From the NCBI GenBank assembly GCA_006384855.1, contig VCJN01002376.1:1-64000 (forward strand): DNA of 64,000 nucleotides, written 5' to 3'. Numbering within the stretch: the stretch's first letter is position 1; the number at the start of each line of letters is the position of its first letter. The DNA is from Tetraselmis striata. Its lineage: Eukaryota > Chlorophyta > Chlorodendrophyceae > Chlorodendrales > Chlorodendraceae. Under the pieces are notes generated by a model that ran no database searches, was not told the DNA's origin, and saw only the letters and a program-made list of their open reading frames with translations. This document shows positions 41,701 to 52,700 of this stretch, piece after piece. Made by a program: the position numbers and the translations under genes.

Positions 41701-42993
41701 GCTTGGGCCGTCTTAATTACCAGCAGCAGCTATCCATACAGGTGTCGGCTCGTTGCCTTATACGATCAACACGTGCTTGTGCCGCCGGTTGCACGTGTAC
41801 TCGTTGATTCATTCCCTTAGTTCCCCTAAACACGAATTGGTTTGCGATTCCGTGTCGATCGTTCTGATATGTGTTTATGTATTATGCATGGTTGATTATC
41901 CTGATGGATTTTGACTGCTCAGACAGTGTTTCCTCCCTTTGCGGCCGGGGAGCAGAGATGTGGATTAATATGATATGCGTTATGATTTATTATTTATGGG
42001 GGTGAATTGATCAAGCCCAAGGTGTGTCTTATTAGTCATTGTATTACACGTGGAATCCTCTTGCAGTGGTGTGCATCAGGGGACTGAGACGGGGCGGGTC
42101 GGGCAGTGCGGTGCCCGTGGTTCGCGTACTGATGGATCGCGCTTCCGCTCGCAGGCATCGTGGAGTGCCTGGCCGCGCTGGGGCGGCTCTACCTCGGATG
42201 GGGCCGCCACAGCGACGCGCACGCATCGCACCTTCAGGCCCTGGCAGCCGCGGAGCGCCTCGGCCCGCACCACCGCGCCACGCGGCAGCTGCTCGAGGAG
42301 ATGGACGGGCTGCGCTCCGCGGCGCCGGACTACCTGGGCCACGGGGAGCTGGAGAGCAAGCTGAGCGCGATGGCGCGCGACACCTTCGCGCGCGGCGCCG
42401 AGGCCGAGCCGCCCGTCAAGTCCATCGGAGGCCGCACCGCCGGCGGCGCGCTGGGCTCCACCCTGAGCCTCGGCCACGCGAACTACCGAGGGAATTCGAC
42501 TGCTGGGACTGCCGCAACCGGCGGTGGAGCCGAGCCGGCGGCCCAACGCAGCGTCGAGAGCCAGGCTTACGTGCGCTTTGCTGCGCGTCGAGAGTCCGGA
42601 GGCAGCTCCGAGAGCGCGCCCGGCGGCCCCTCCAGCCACCGGGGGAGGGGGTCGGCGCTGCTGGAGGACTGGGCGGCGGACGGGTGGGGTAACCTGGTCC
42701 ACGCGCCCAGCGCTGCCGGCATCGACTTCCAGGACGCCAGGCGCCCCGTGTCGGCGGTGCTCACGCACCAGACGCTGCGGGACGTGTCGGACGTGTTCCG
42801 GCGCGCCTCGGACGCGTACGAGGGGGCCGCCCGGCCCCGGGCGCGCCCCCGCTCCACACCCATCGTGCAGCTGTCGCGCACGCCCTCGCAGCCCAGCCGC
42901 AGCACCGACAGCGGCGGCGGCGGCGGCAGCAACGTCATGCATCCGCAGACCATGGTGGAGGCAGTCACCCCTGGCATGCTCCTCGTCCAGTGA
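32131..42993 (+). CDS. acylated SAM-domain and TPR (KLC/NPHP3-like) protein
   Basis: Nineteen exons, 1363 aa: 32131-32298, 32535-32651, 32849-32953, 33059-33315, 33535-33710, 33817-33950, 34120-34257, 34403-34488, 34618-34773, 35278-35637, 35995-36100, 36200-36289, 36817-37122, 37634-37762, 38321-38575, 39034-39238, 39807-39952, 40792-41110, 42155-42993. Every junction keeps phase. MGCGSS at the N terminus suits N-myristoylation at Gly2 with palmitoylation at Cys3. A SAM domain spans about 65-130 (VSAWRESDVRSWLVSLGLGE onward), then a disordered Ser/Pro region. From about 394 to 1110 there are many TPRs of kinesin-light-chain type (e.g. EEAEELYREAQRSLKRLVG, EAELLLLRALHVRKQ). The tail is low in complexity. 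Myristoylation plus KLC-type TPRs recalls nephrocystin-3, but the SAM domain and lack of a P-loop domain differ. Likely a membrane-tethered scaffold. Intron 1 is GC-AG. Confidence 0.8.
35661..35765. repeat. CA/CACG dinucleotide microsatellite, in an intron
   Basis: Mostly CA repeats with CGCG interruptions in the intron 35638-35994 of the SAM-TPR gene, directly after a poly-C run that starts at the splice donor. Shorter CA tracts lie at about 35026-35041 and 35826-35842. Confidence 0.9.
41150..41400. other. AT-rich segment in the last intron of the SAM-TPR gene
   Basis: The 1044-bp intron 41111-42154 starts with AT-rich sequence containing repeated words such as TATTAGTATATA, ACATATA and TTAGAATATG. 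No exon or element was found in the rest of this intron. Confidence 0.5.
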
Positions 42994-45100
42994 TCAAGGA
43001 CATCCCGCGCCCGGCACCCGCCCATGGCCCCAAAGCGCCTCCGTTTCCGCTGCCCCAGCACGCGCAGTTTTTTTGGTCAAGACTTAGTAACGGCGGGGTT
43101 GCAACTACCCCCATCCCCCGGTAACCCCATCAAGCGGCACGACACCCAAGCTAGAGCCAAGCTTTATTGGATATTCACTAAGCAGCTGTGTATTCAGTAC
43201 GTATGTGCATCGAGACAACCTTACTCGCGCATACCATCCTACCTACTAGCACCATCACTGTATGTGGAATTCGCAATTCACTTTGTATTCGGCAATTATT
43301 CTGTAACCATTTTGCCACAGAGATTTGTTGCCCGTCCTTATTCGCAATCAATCGTTTTTTGGCACTACGATGAAGTAGTAGTCCTTGCGAATATTTTGAC
43401 CATTGTTCAAACATTCCTCGCTCGCGACCACAACGCCTCGAGGAGGCAAACAGAATCAAAATGGTTCAAGGATGCATGCGGGAATGCTCAAAATGTATCA
43501 TCAATTGGCATTACTACATCCACGTGCAATGGAGTCTATGAAATCAGCGTGTGAACGGTGTGAACGCAATTTCACGCCGTGAACACCCACATTCCATTTG
43601 TAGCCTGATATCGTCCGCCATATGATCATCATTCACCAGGCCCGCAGAAATCTTTGCCGTCATTGGCGACCGGCAAGCAATGCCACGGCAATGCCGAGAC
43701 ACTTTGCTGCGCCGCATGGTTGCGTTCACACCAAAAAACTGGTGCGGCGCTGGTCAAAATTGAAATTGGCTACAACTGAATCAAGCTCTTTCTGTTGACA
43801 AGCTGTCTTTACCCAGCATCTGCGAAGGGCCCGTCCTTGGCGATAATCTCAAGCTATGCTTGATGTTTGAAGTCGCGAGAACACTTAGCGAACCTTTACC
43901 CAAAGGTGGTACTGCTAGTGTAACTTGGGCACATTGCGCATTTACTAATGTGGCTACTGTTACAGTGCGCATTTGCTTTTGTGATGCGACATGGAGCCGG
44001 CATCAGCTGTGCTCGCTACAGCGCGACCCGCAGCGCTGCCAACCCACCGCCCACTACCACACCATGATTGAACTCCCGCGCCAGGGAGGCCATGGGGAAC
44101 ATGGGCGCCCTCTTTCCTGACCTGGGATGTTGCCGTGAAAGGACTGCATGCTACGCCAGAGCTACGCCGACCCAGACTGAAGGGACGACAACACCTAGCT
44201 GAAAAAAGTTTCCGTATTGCTTGGCCTTCAAAGGGCCCACATTCAACGGGCATAGCTGGCCTTAGTCAAGTTCATGTAGACGGGCCGTGAGACAGCTAGC
44301 ATGCGACAGCGATGCTGACCTGGTTAAAGCTGTACCAAATTTCATTTTTCTTGTTGTTCAGGGCTCGCTTGCGGCATCCCTTGCCGCTAGGGATGTGGTG
44401 ATGCCCTTAACCGCCTTGACTTCCCGAGTTGGCGCCTTCGTCGCTCTCTCTCCTCACACCCGCAACCACCACCGGCCGATTCGGGTCACCTCTTGAAATG
44501 GCTTCACCGAGATTGTGCTTGTGTTCAGTCTCAAACGGTATAATTCCGCGGCAATAAACTCTCTGCAACCGTGGCGTAGCTTGTGCAAAGCCACGCGGAG
44601 ACGATATGGGCGAGACAATCTACCAACCCACTCTCCCGGTTGTCTAGGTCCAGGCATCTCAAGTATGTTTACCGTCTGACGAAATCCAAGCGCAAAGTTT
44701 GGCTATCGGGCCTGGCGGACCAATCGATGCGCAGATGCTCCATACTTTTTGGGAGGTACCCTATAGGAACGTCCGTGCCCATGCCCATCTCATCATGTTC
44801 TCGGAGCATGATATGTTGGATGCCATTTGGAATCACCTGCAGCAAACGGACGCTCGCGTCCATTGCCAAGGACGTCAGGCCATGTAGACAGCCAAGTCCG
44901 TGCGCAACGCAGTCTTGCAGAGCTTCCAACCATACGTTTAAATGTCAAGAGTTCCGAGGCAGGACAGACCTCGCAGGCTGGCCAAGAAGCAGCTTCCCTT
45001 CAGCTCTTCACAGTGATTCAGGGAGAGGCTGACCATGCCAGGGGGCAGTTTCAAAGTGGGCATTGTCTCGCCACCATACCAAACAAAAGTCAGACTCAAG

Positions 45101-46195
45101 TGTGACAATTATACGAGTACGATCTTTAACGAGTTAGTACCAGTGCTATGTGTACGAGAACTAGTACGATGTGTACATGCGACTACGGGTATGCGTACCA
45201 TATAATGCTGCCATATGGCAAGAGTTGCTCTTTTGAGACAAATGTCGCCTCGATTGAAAAACTGGTTTCGGAGCATGAGTTTCGATCCATGAACCTGGAG
45301 GTCACTATGTCGATCCCCAATGTTGTCGAGAGTTCATGTCTCGCAGAGGGGGGGGGGGTATGTAGTGTGACAATTACGAGTACGAGAATTACGAGAATTT
45401 CACAAGTACGATATATTACGAGTTAGCACAAGTACTATGTGTAACGAGTACCTATAAGGATACTGCGCAAAACGCACCAGGCATTGGGTACCCACATGGG
45501 GATTTGTGTGGTACATATCCTTACACCCCCCCCCCCCCCCCCCCCCATAGGATGGAGGACCTCCTCCAGCAACGTTTCGGCTTGGATTCGGTGGCGATCC
45601 GCATTGGCCGGGTCGTCCAACATTGCGGGATATCAGATCATATTATATGTTTCTCCGCGGGATCGAACCCGGATCCAATGCGTGCGTAGAAGCACCATCT
45701 GTAAGGATACCGCGCAAAACGCACCAGGCACTGGGTACCCACATGGGGATTTGTGTAGTACATATCCTCTTACACTCCACCCCCCCTAGGATGGAGGACC
45801 TCCTCCATCAACGTTTCGGCTTGGATTCGGTGGCGATCCGCATTGGCCGGGTCGTCCAACATTGCGGGATATCATATCATATAATATGTTTCTCCGCGGG
45901 ATTGAACCCGGATCCAATGCGTGCGTAGAAGCACCAACTGTAAGGATACCGCGCAAAACGCACCAGGCACTGGGTACCCACATGGGGATTTGTGTGGTAC
46001 ATATCCTTACAGTATTAGTACGATGTGTACCTGCTAGTACGGGTATATGTACCGTATCTTGCTGCCATGTGGCAAGAGTTGTTCTTTGGAGACAAATATC
46101 GCCTCGATTGTTACACTGGTTACGGAGCATGACTCTCGATCCAGGGGCCTGGAGGCCACTATTTCGATCCTCAACGTTGTCGAGAATTGATGTAG
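45101..46195. repeat. dispersed repeat unit (GTGTGACAATTA family), two interrupted copies
   Basis: A unit starts GTGTGACAATTA and contains ACTATGTGTA, TACGATGTGTACATG, GGCAAGAGTTG and GAGACAAATGTCGCCTCG. One copy spans about 45101-45360. A second starts at about 45366, is split by the insertion 45455-46010, and resumes to about 46195. A third is part of the palindrome after it. A fragment (GTTACATTGGCTCCGAAACC) recurs near 47727. No coding function is evident. Confidence 0.65.
45455..46010. mobile_element. insertion built of three 70-73-bp TIR units and two spacers
   Basis: TIR units at 45455-45524, 45701-45773 and 45940-46010 each begin TAAGGATA and end TATCC(TC)TTAC, and share CGCAAAACGCACCAGGCA and CCCACATGGGGATTTGTG. 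The two spacers (about 45549-45700 and 45789-45939) are close copies of each other: GATGGAGGACCTCCTCCA at the start and CGGATCCAATGCGTGCGTAG at the end. The block interrupts a neighbouring repeat whose halves continue on both sides, so it is an insertion. The spacers carry GGGATCGAACCCGG, a tRNA B-box-like sequence on the minus strand. A single TIR unit lies at 31387-31461. Confidence 0.6.
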
Positions 46196-46540
46196 TGTGA
46201 CAATTACAAGAACACGATAAACTACGAATTAGTACCAGTACTATGTGTACTAGTACGATGTGTACCTGGGACTAAGGGTATATGTACCGTATAATGTACT
46301 AGCCATGTGGCAAGAGGTGTTATTCTGAGACAAATGTCGCCTCGCTTGTTACACTGGTTTCGGAGCCAATGTAACAATCGAGGCGGCGTTCGTCTCAAAA
46401 AAACATTCTTGCCACATGCTGGCTGCATCTATGTACGGTACATATACCTGTAGTCGCAGGTACACATCGTACTCGTACACATAGCATTGGTACTACCTAG
46501 CACCTAGTATATCGTATTGGTATGATTGTCACACTACAAA
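46192..46540. repeat. imperfect palindrome of about 350 bp
   Basis: The left arm starts TGTAGTGTGACAATTAC and ends near the centre at GGTTTCGGAGCCAATG; the right arm is its inverted copy, ending GATTGTCACACTACA. Matching inner words include CATGTGGCAAGA (46304) against TCTTGCCACATG (to 46418), and GATGTGTACCTG against CAGGTACACATC. It is an inverted duplication of the GTGTGACAATTA repeat unit. It may be a foldback element or the result of head-to-head insertion. Confidence 0.65.
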
Positions 46541-48179
46541 GCGTCATGATGCCTCTCCTGGCTGTGCCAGGGGTCTATTAACGAAATAGGATACTGAAGT
46601 TCGCCCAGGTTTGGGTGTTTCTCCATGTAGTTGCGGGTGAGGTGCTCCAGTGCCGGAAGGCCCCCCACCATTGTTGCTTGCATTGACGGCCCGGCTTTTG
46701 CCATGCAGCTCGAGACGGCGCAGCTTCGTCCGGACGGGCCCAAAAAGAACGCAGTCGAGGACAATGACATTGCAGCAAATAATGCCGCTCAAGGTCACGG
46801 ACGTCAGGGACGTAAGCCGCGGCGCCCCCCACGAGCGGCAGTCTTCCAAACTCATGGCCTTCAGAGGGCTGCACGCTATGCGCTTTCATTTGTGGACCCT
46901 ATGCGGGTTCGTGCCGCCGGGGCGTGAGACAGCTGGCGTGTACGAGTTTGGGGGCTCTGATAAGTGGGTTCGCCCCAGTTCTTCATGCGGTCACCATGCT
47001 ATGCGCGGCATGATGACACGAGTTCCGGCGAATATACCCCCCCCCCCCCCCCCCCCCTCCCACACACAGACACCGCGGCCGCCAGGTAAGGGCCGGCATC
47101 CAGGGATACCAATTACTTGTGAAAGTATGAGCCCGCCTCTGAGTGTGGGCCATCATGCGGCGGAGCGGCGGCACCAGCATTCATTCCGGCTTTCAATGCA
47201 GGGGACGAAGAGGGCGGATGCAATCTACCATATAAATAACTAATTCATGCATTAATGGATATTGTTAAGGATGTATTTACCCGCATAGGCACGCAACATG
47301 TATCTACGAGGGGAAACAAATGTACTGTACTAGTTTTTATAGTATATCGTAGTAGTAGTTTTAATCGTACTATAAAAATGACATACTATATAGTTTTTAT
47401 AGGATATCTGGAAACTACAAACTTCCAGATATATATAGTTTTATTCCGTTAAGTGTTGATGCGGTTCTGGGGCGCCGAGATAGAAGCAGCCGGCAGCATT
47501 GCGGGCTGCTGCCGCCAACGGAGTGCCAAGTTCCTGTACGCGCCGAGGCCGGGATGCAGTAAATACGCGGTATACTACGTAGTCTTCTGAAAATTTATTC
47601 CACATGAAAAATTGTAGTATGTATGAATTCTGCGCTGCTCAGGGCTTGTGAAGGCCTGAAACTCCAAATCCATGACGAACCCCGGCGCCATTGCACTGCC
47701 GCAGCTGCAGTGCTGCTGCTCCTCGATTGTTACATTGGCTCCGAAACCAGTGTAACAAGCGAGGCTAGAGCGCTACTGCTGCCTCCAGCGCGGCAGCGGG
47801 TGAGGCAAGCACTCATGCTCGCCAGTCCGGACACATGGGCAGACATCCATTGCCTGCAATTTATTTTCGGAAGAGGTACCGGGGCAGCGTTCATCAATTT
47901 CACGCAACCTCTTCCATTTCCGGGACATAAAATCTGCCCGTTTGGCCAAGGGCAACACTCCGGACCATTCAATTGGGACAACCATTACATGTGGCCGCCA
48001 GCGCGCCACGCCCCATCGCGCATACGAGATTCTGCCTTCAAAATCGATATCAGAGGGCACTGTTTGAAGTATTAGCTGGTGTGGCTTGGGCTCACTGGTA
48101 GCAGCCCCTCAAACGGCAATTCGGGACAGTATTTTAAATCGTGCTGTACGAGTCGCGGACTGCATAATACATCAATTGG

Positions 48180-48770
48180 TCATGACCAGCGCGCCGCCAG
48201 CATCCGGGCGCGCTGCAGTGCTTGCTCGACGGCCCCCTCCGAGGGATACCCATTCCCGAGATTTTCGCTAGGCTGAGATTGAAAGCCATGCTGGACAGGG
48301 GCAGTCCGCGGCATGTCGGGCAGGACGCCCGGGGGTTGCTGGTGCGTTGCGCTCAGAATCGTCGATGCCTCTGCTCGACTGGCTTCGCTTGCAGGCCGAT
48401 GCTCGGTCGGACCGGTTTTCTCGGCGGCGAACTGCGCTCCGCGGGAGCTCCACGCCATCTCGGGGTGAGCGTGCGCGTCATGACGAGCTCCGTCTGATAC
48501 ACCGGGAGAGTCACGCGGCGGCTCTTGCCCGCGTCGCTCTGGCCATGCCAGCTCTGCAACAGCTCTGGGACGTCCTGACGCCGAGGTCGCAAGCTCCGTC
48601 TCGTCGCCGGATCGGGCGACTCGATCGCGAGGTGACGCCGAACGGCGCTCGACGACGGCGGCATCCGCTTCTTGCGCAGCCGCAGCGGCCTGGAGCATTT
48701 CCCACTGGTGTCGCTCCGACGCCAAGCTGTCTCGGAGGAAGACGGCTTCCTGCAGTTGGCGAGACCGCAT
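48180..48770 (-). CDS. uncertain ORF, helix-rich start and disordered tail
   Basis: 196 codons open from ATG 48770. It starts MRSRQLQEAVFLRDSLASER, suitable for a coiled coil, and becomes a polar Ser/Pro/Ala-rich tail. No domain is recognised. It lies 3' of the frame at 48863-49681 on the same strand and could be its continuation after an intron or stop. Unlike its neighbours it contains no poly-C tract. It may be a degenerate or element-derived gene. Confidence 0.3.
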   Translation of the reverse strand: MRSRQLQEAVFLRDSLASERHQWEMLQAAAAAQEADAAVVERRSASPRDRVARSGDETELATSASGRPRAVAELAWPERRGQEPPRDSPGVSDGARHDAHAHPEMAWSSRGAQFAAEKTGPTEHRPASEASRAEASTILSATHQQPPGVLPDMPRTAPVQHGFQSQPSENLGNGYPSEGAVEQALQRARMLAARWS

Positions 48771-48862
48771 ACATTCGACTAAATAAGGTCAGGCGACTGC
48801 GAGATTCGTGCCATAAAGGATGCTTCTAGAGGGTGAGCGGACATGGATAAGGGGGGGCAAGG

Positions 48863-49681
48863 CTAGACGGATGGACGAAATTCCCACAGCGCCCCGCTAG
48901 CGCTGCAAAACGAGTTGGCAGCTCGCCGGAATGATGACAAGGCGATGTCTGGGCTGTCGCCACACCTGGAATAGAATTCCGAGCCGAGTCTCCATGTCGT
49001 GCAGCTCACGCACGTCGGCTGGTAGCACAGGGCGACGGGTGGCTGCGTCAATGGGGAAAGAAACTCGCAGAGGCGGCATGTCGGGGGGATATCGGCGCGA
49101 TTGGTGCGGACGGCCTCCGCACCTAATCGCAGCGCCTCGAGACGGTGCACCCTCCGCAATTCCATCTGCCGGTTGGAGCGAACAGTGGCCTCCGAGGCGC
49201 GCGACGTCTCTAGCTCGCCGCGCAGATGAGCTTCCTCCTGCTGCGCCTCTGCGATATGCCGACCAGCACCGGTATAACTCAGCGCCGGTGCCCAGTTTGA
49301 CAACAACTGCTCGGCAGCCAGGAGCGCATGGTCCGAGATAGGCAGTCGGCAATCCTGGGCGATCGACAATCCACCTTTCACGCCCGCCCGCAGAGCGTCG
49401 GCAACTTCGGTGGACTCGCGGACGGCATGTTCCAGCACCCTGGCAGCAACGGCAGGCGTCAAGCTAGCGCTGTTGACAGCCGACCGAGATGACTACTTGA
49501 CCGAGTGCACAGTCGCGTCAGAGGACAAGACGGAGAGCAGCTCGCACCTGATGTACGCCTCGATGACGCTGTCGCACTCACCGCTGCCGGGCAGCACGTC
49601 CTGAGCCCCGGCACGCGCCAGCTCGACGACCTGTTCGGTCCGTTGGATGGAACGACAGAGGCAGCGGGGCAACATCAGCAA
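48863..49681 (-). pseudogene. ORF with a RING-like Cys cluster, split by an in-frame TAG
   Basis: One frame runs from about 49681 to 48863 with a single TAG at 49493-49495; on both sides it reads like protein (VELARAGAQDVLPGSGE before, AVAARVLEHAVRESTEVADA after). A helical stretch (EAQQEEAHLRGELETSRASE) leads to a Cys cluster, CRLCEF-x10-ALCYQPTCVSC, which resembles part of a RING or zinc finger but lacks the first half of a classical one. Either a premature stop has made a pseudogene, or a short intron removes the stop; no in-frame splice pair was found. Confidence 0.35.
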
Positions 49682-49758
49682 GCGGGCAACTCAGCACCCG
49701 TCCCGGAATGCCCCTCTCGACCGACAGTCGCCCGGCCGACTCGGCGACACATTCACCA

Positions 49759-52700
49759 CTATACTGGCCCCTGTGCCGGGGATATGTTTGGCTCGCTAGG
49801 ATACCAAGGTCGGACAAGCGGCAGTGCTGGCGCTCGTGCCTGCAGCAGAGTCGTCGACTTCGCTTCCAGCAGCGCCTCTCGCAGCTGCAGGACCTCCTCC
49901 CTCGCACCCTGCAGCCCAGGGAGACGGCCTCGGTCGCATGTCGCCGCCACCAACCACAAGTCACGCAGGCAGGCGTCCTGGATGGAAGGGATATTCGCTG
50001 CCGAAGGGGCAGCACCACCTTCAGCGCGGACTCCGCGGCGGACAGCTTGCCCAGCAGGTCGTCGTTCTCCTGCTGTATGCCCAGCGCCCGCCGGCACGCC
50101 AGCTCCGCATGCTCCGCACCCTCCACCACCTCCCCCCGCAGCCGCTCCACCTTGTTCATCGCCTCCGTGACGTGCGCCCGCGTCGCGCCGTCCGCCTGCC
50201 TGTACGTCGCCAGGCTAGCCGCCATGCCCCTGGCCTCCCCATGCGCCTCAACCGTGGCGCGGTGCGCCTTCCGCTTCTCCACCTGGGACGCAAGCCGGCG
50301 GCGGCGCAGTCAGCGCGGGGAGCGTAGTACTGAGAGGCACATTGCAGGCGGCAATGCTCCTGCTGTGAGGGGGGGGGGGGGGGGTGGAGGGGCGTGAAGG
50401 GAGGAAGGGGGGGGGGGGGGCGGGGGGGCATGCGAGCCGCTTGCCCTGCCTGCGCGTGTGCGAGGGCCATCTGCAGCTGCTGGTTCCGCCCCTGTAGCGT
50501 CTCAACCTGCAACGGTACAATGCGTGACGGCAGCGGCGGCGGACGGGACAAAACTTCAGCACCATCTCACCCCGGCAATGTGTGTCTTTGTGCACATTAC
50601 TATTATATGGAGCCACATGACCAATTTATTCACAAACCTGATCCGATGATGCCCTCTGATTAGCCACTGAGTATTCACACGTCAGTAGTCTCGATTGACC
50701 TCTATTCAAGCATGTGACACCATCCCCATTGCCCTCCCGCCTATAGGTAGATATATATAGAGGGGGGGGGGGGTGCATATGAGTGCAAATGAGCTGCGCG
50801 AAAGCATCTCCTTCAGGGGGCAAGGGATGACTAGCGGGCACCTCCCCGCCACAGGGGACATCCGGTCGCACCCGCTGTTGTCCCCCCGGTGTACAAGTGT
50901 ACCATAATTGCTGTATGAACAAGTAATTGCATACTGACTTGATACGGAATGCAGATGAACACGAAGCCGGATGTCCATGCACCCGTGCAAGATCAACAGG
51001 AAGGTGCCTGCTTTCGCACTGGGGTTCACTGCCGCTCTCATCTCTCCTGAGCCAAGTACGAATCCGTTCGTGAAAGTACTGCCTCCCTCTCTCTCTCTCT
51101 CTCCTTCCCCCTGCGCCTCGGTTGTTTGGCGCACGGCCCTTGTTAGAGACCAGACGGGGTTAGTGGGGTGGTGCAGAGAGGTCACCCACCTGCAGCAGCA
51201 GGTCCCGCTTGGTGTACTCCCACTCCGCCTTCTTCGCCTACAAGCAGATTCGAACCCCATCATCCACCGCGGCAACCCCCCCCCTTCCCCGCTTCCAGCC
51301 GCCCAACTGCACTGCCTCCTTGTCCGTTTCCCCCTTGCCGCACCTGCGCGCAGCTGGCGTCCGCGCGCCACCCGGACTGCGCCTCCCGCCACGCCGCCTC
51401 TAGCCCCTCCAGTGCTGACGAGAACCCCTGCGCCTTCCGCTCCCCCTCCTGCGCCAGCCTGCTTGGGGGGGGGGGGGGGGGGGGGGGTCAAGGGCAGGCG
51501 GGGTAAGCGCCGCCGACAACAAGTTGGGATTTGGTTGTGGGTATGGAGTTTGCGAGGTGAAAGCCTAATAACGCTATAGTATTACGCCTCAATGGGGGGA
51601 AGTTGAGGGGGGGTAAGGGATCCCACGTCTGCAGGGAGCGCTCCATCTGCTCCACCTTGCCCCGCAGTGACCTGCGGCCGGGCACAGCAGCAAACCGGGC
51701 CGCATGAGTGCACCGGCCAGCAACGCCACCTCGCCAACCAGGCCGCCATCCAGGCGTGTGCATCCAGCACCCCCCCTCCTTCCTCCCCTCCCCTTTGCCC
51801 CCCCCCAATCCGCGCCCTTTCCTGGCCGCACCGCTCCATCTCCTCCGCCCGAGACACCGCTCTGCCGGCCTCGGCCTTGGCGCCGTCTGCCACCCGCAGC
51901 GACCTGCCAGTGGCGCCGCACCGAGTCATCCAGCGGCAGCAGGAAAAGGGATTTGGGGGGAGCGTGAGGCATGGCGCAAGCAAGCGGGGTGGGAGCCGCC
52001 ATCGCACCGCTCCGCGCGCGCCATGTGCGATTGCAACGTTCCGCGCTCCTGCTCCAGCTGCTGCACGCGGCTGCGCAGGTGGTCCGCCTCGTCCTTCACG
52101 TCCAGCAGGGCGTCCTCCAGCTCCTGCACCCGCCTGACCTCCGCGTGGGAAGAGGGAACCCCATGTGCCGCCTCAGTGCTGGCCGGGGGGGAGGGGGGTC
52201 GCGCCACACAGCTTGCCGCACCTGGCATGCGCTCGCGCCTGCTTGGACAGGCGCTCCTCCCGCTCCGCCGCCTCCGCCTCGGCTGCCTCTGTCTGCGCGC
52301 CCATGCGGACGCCGTCAGCTGTATCAGGGACGGCAGAGGATGCTTGGATGTGACGGCCGGGCGCGGGATGGCCAGGGCCCGGGTGGATGTCCCCCCCCCA
52401 CGACCCCACCCCCCACTTCTCCGGCCCTCACGCCTTGATGGCCGCCTGCTGATGGGCTGGCAACCGCACCTTCCTCTGCAGCAGCGCGATCTTGGAGCCC
52501 GCGTGGCCGTCCTTGCCCTTGGCTGCCGCCAGCTGCCGGCCCTTCTCCTCCAGCTCCGCCTGCCCCGCCAGCGTACCCCTCAGCCTGGCCTGCTCAGGCG
52601 GAGAAGTGACCCCCCCCCCCCCCCCACACTGGTATAATTAATTAATTATATGCGTAACCACATTACCACCGCCGCACTGGGTTTAGGTAACAATTGTTAC

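Larger units (their letters stand above)
42994..48179. other. repeat-rich intergenic region
   Basis: No gene with consistent exons was found. Besides the repeats listed separately, two minus-strand stretches resemble leucine-rich-repeat remnants: about 44669-44929 (LHGLTSLAMDA, LPKSMEHLRIDW) and about 46544-46855 (LTSLTSVTLSGI, KLRRLELHGKS). Both are broken and may be fragments of one LRR gene family. Poly-C tracts occur at 45529-45546 and 47037-47057. Confidence 0.45.

Noticed and set aside
32131-42993. Calling the gene NPHP3 outright
   Set aside because: A SAM domain is present and no P-loop NTPase region was seen; only the acylated start and TPR type agree.
49493-49495. TAG read as Gln (variant genetic code, as in some ulvophyte algae)
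   Set aside because: TAG ends the LOV gene and the upstream TRAIP-like copy at plausible positions, so it acts as a stop here.
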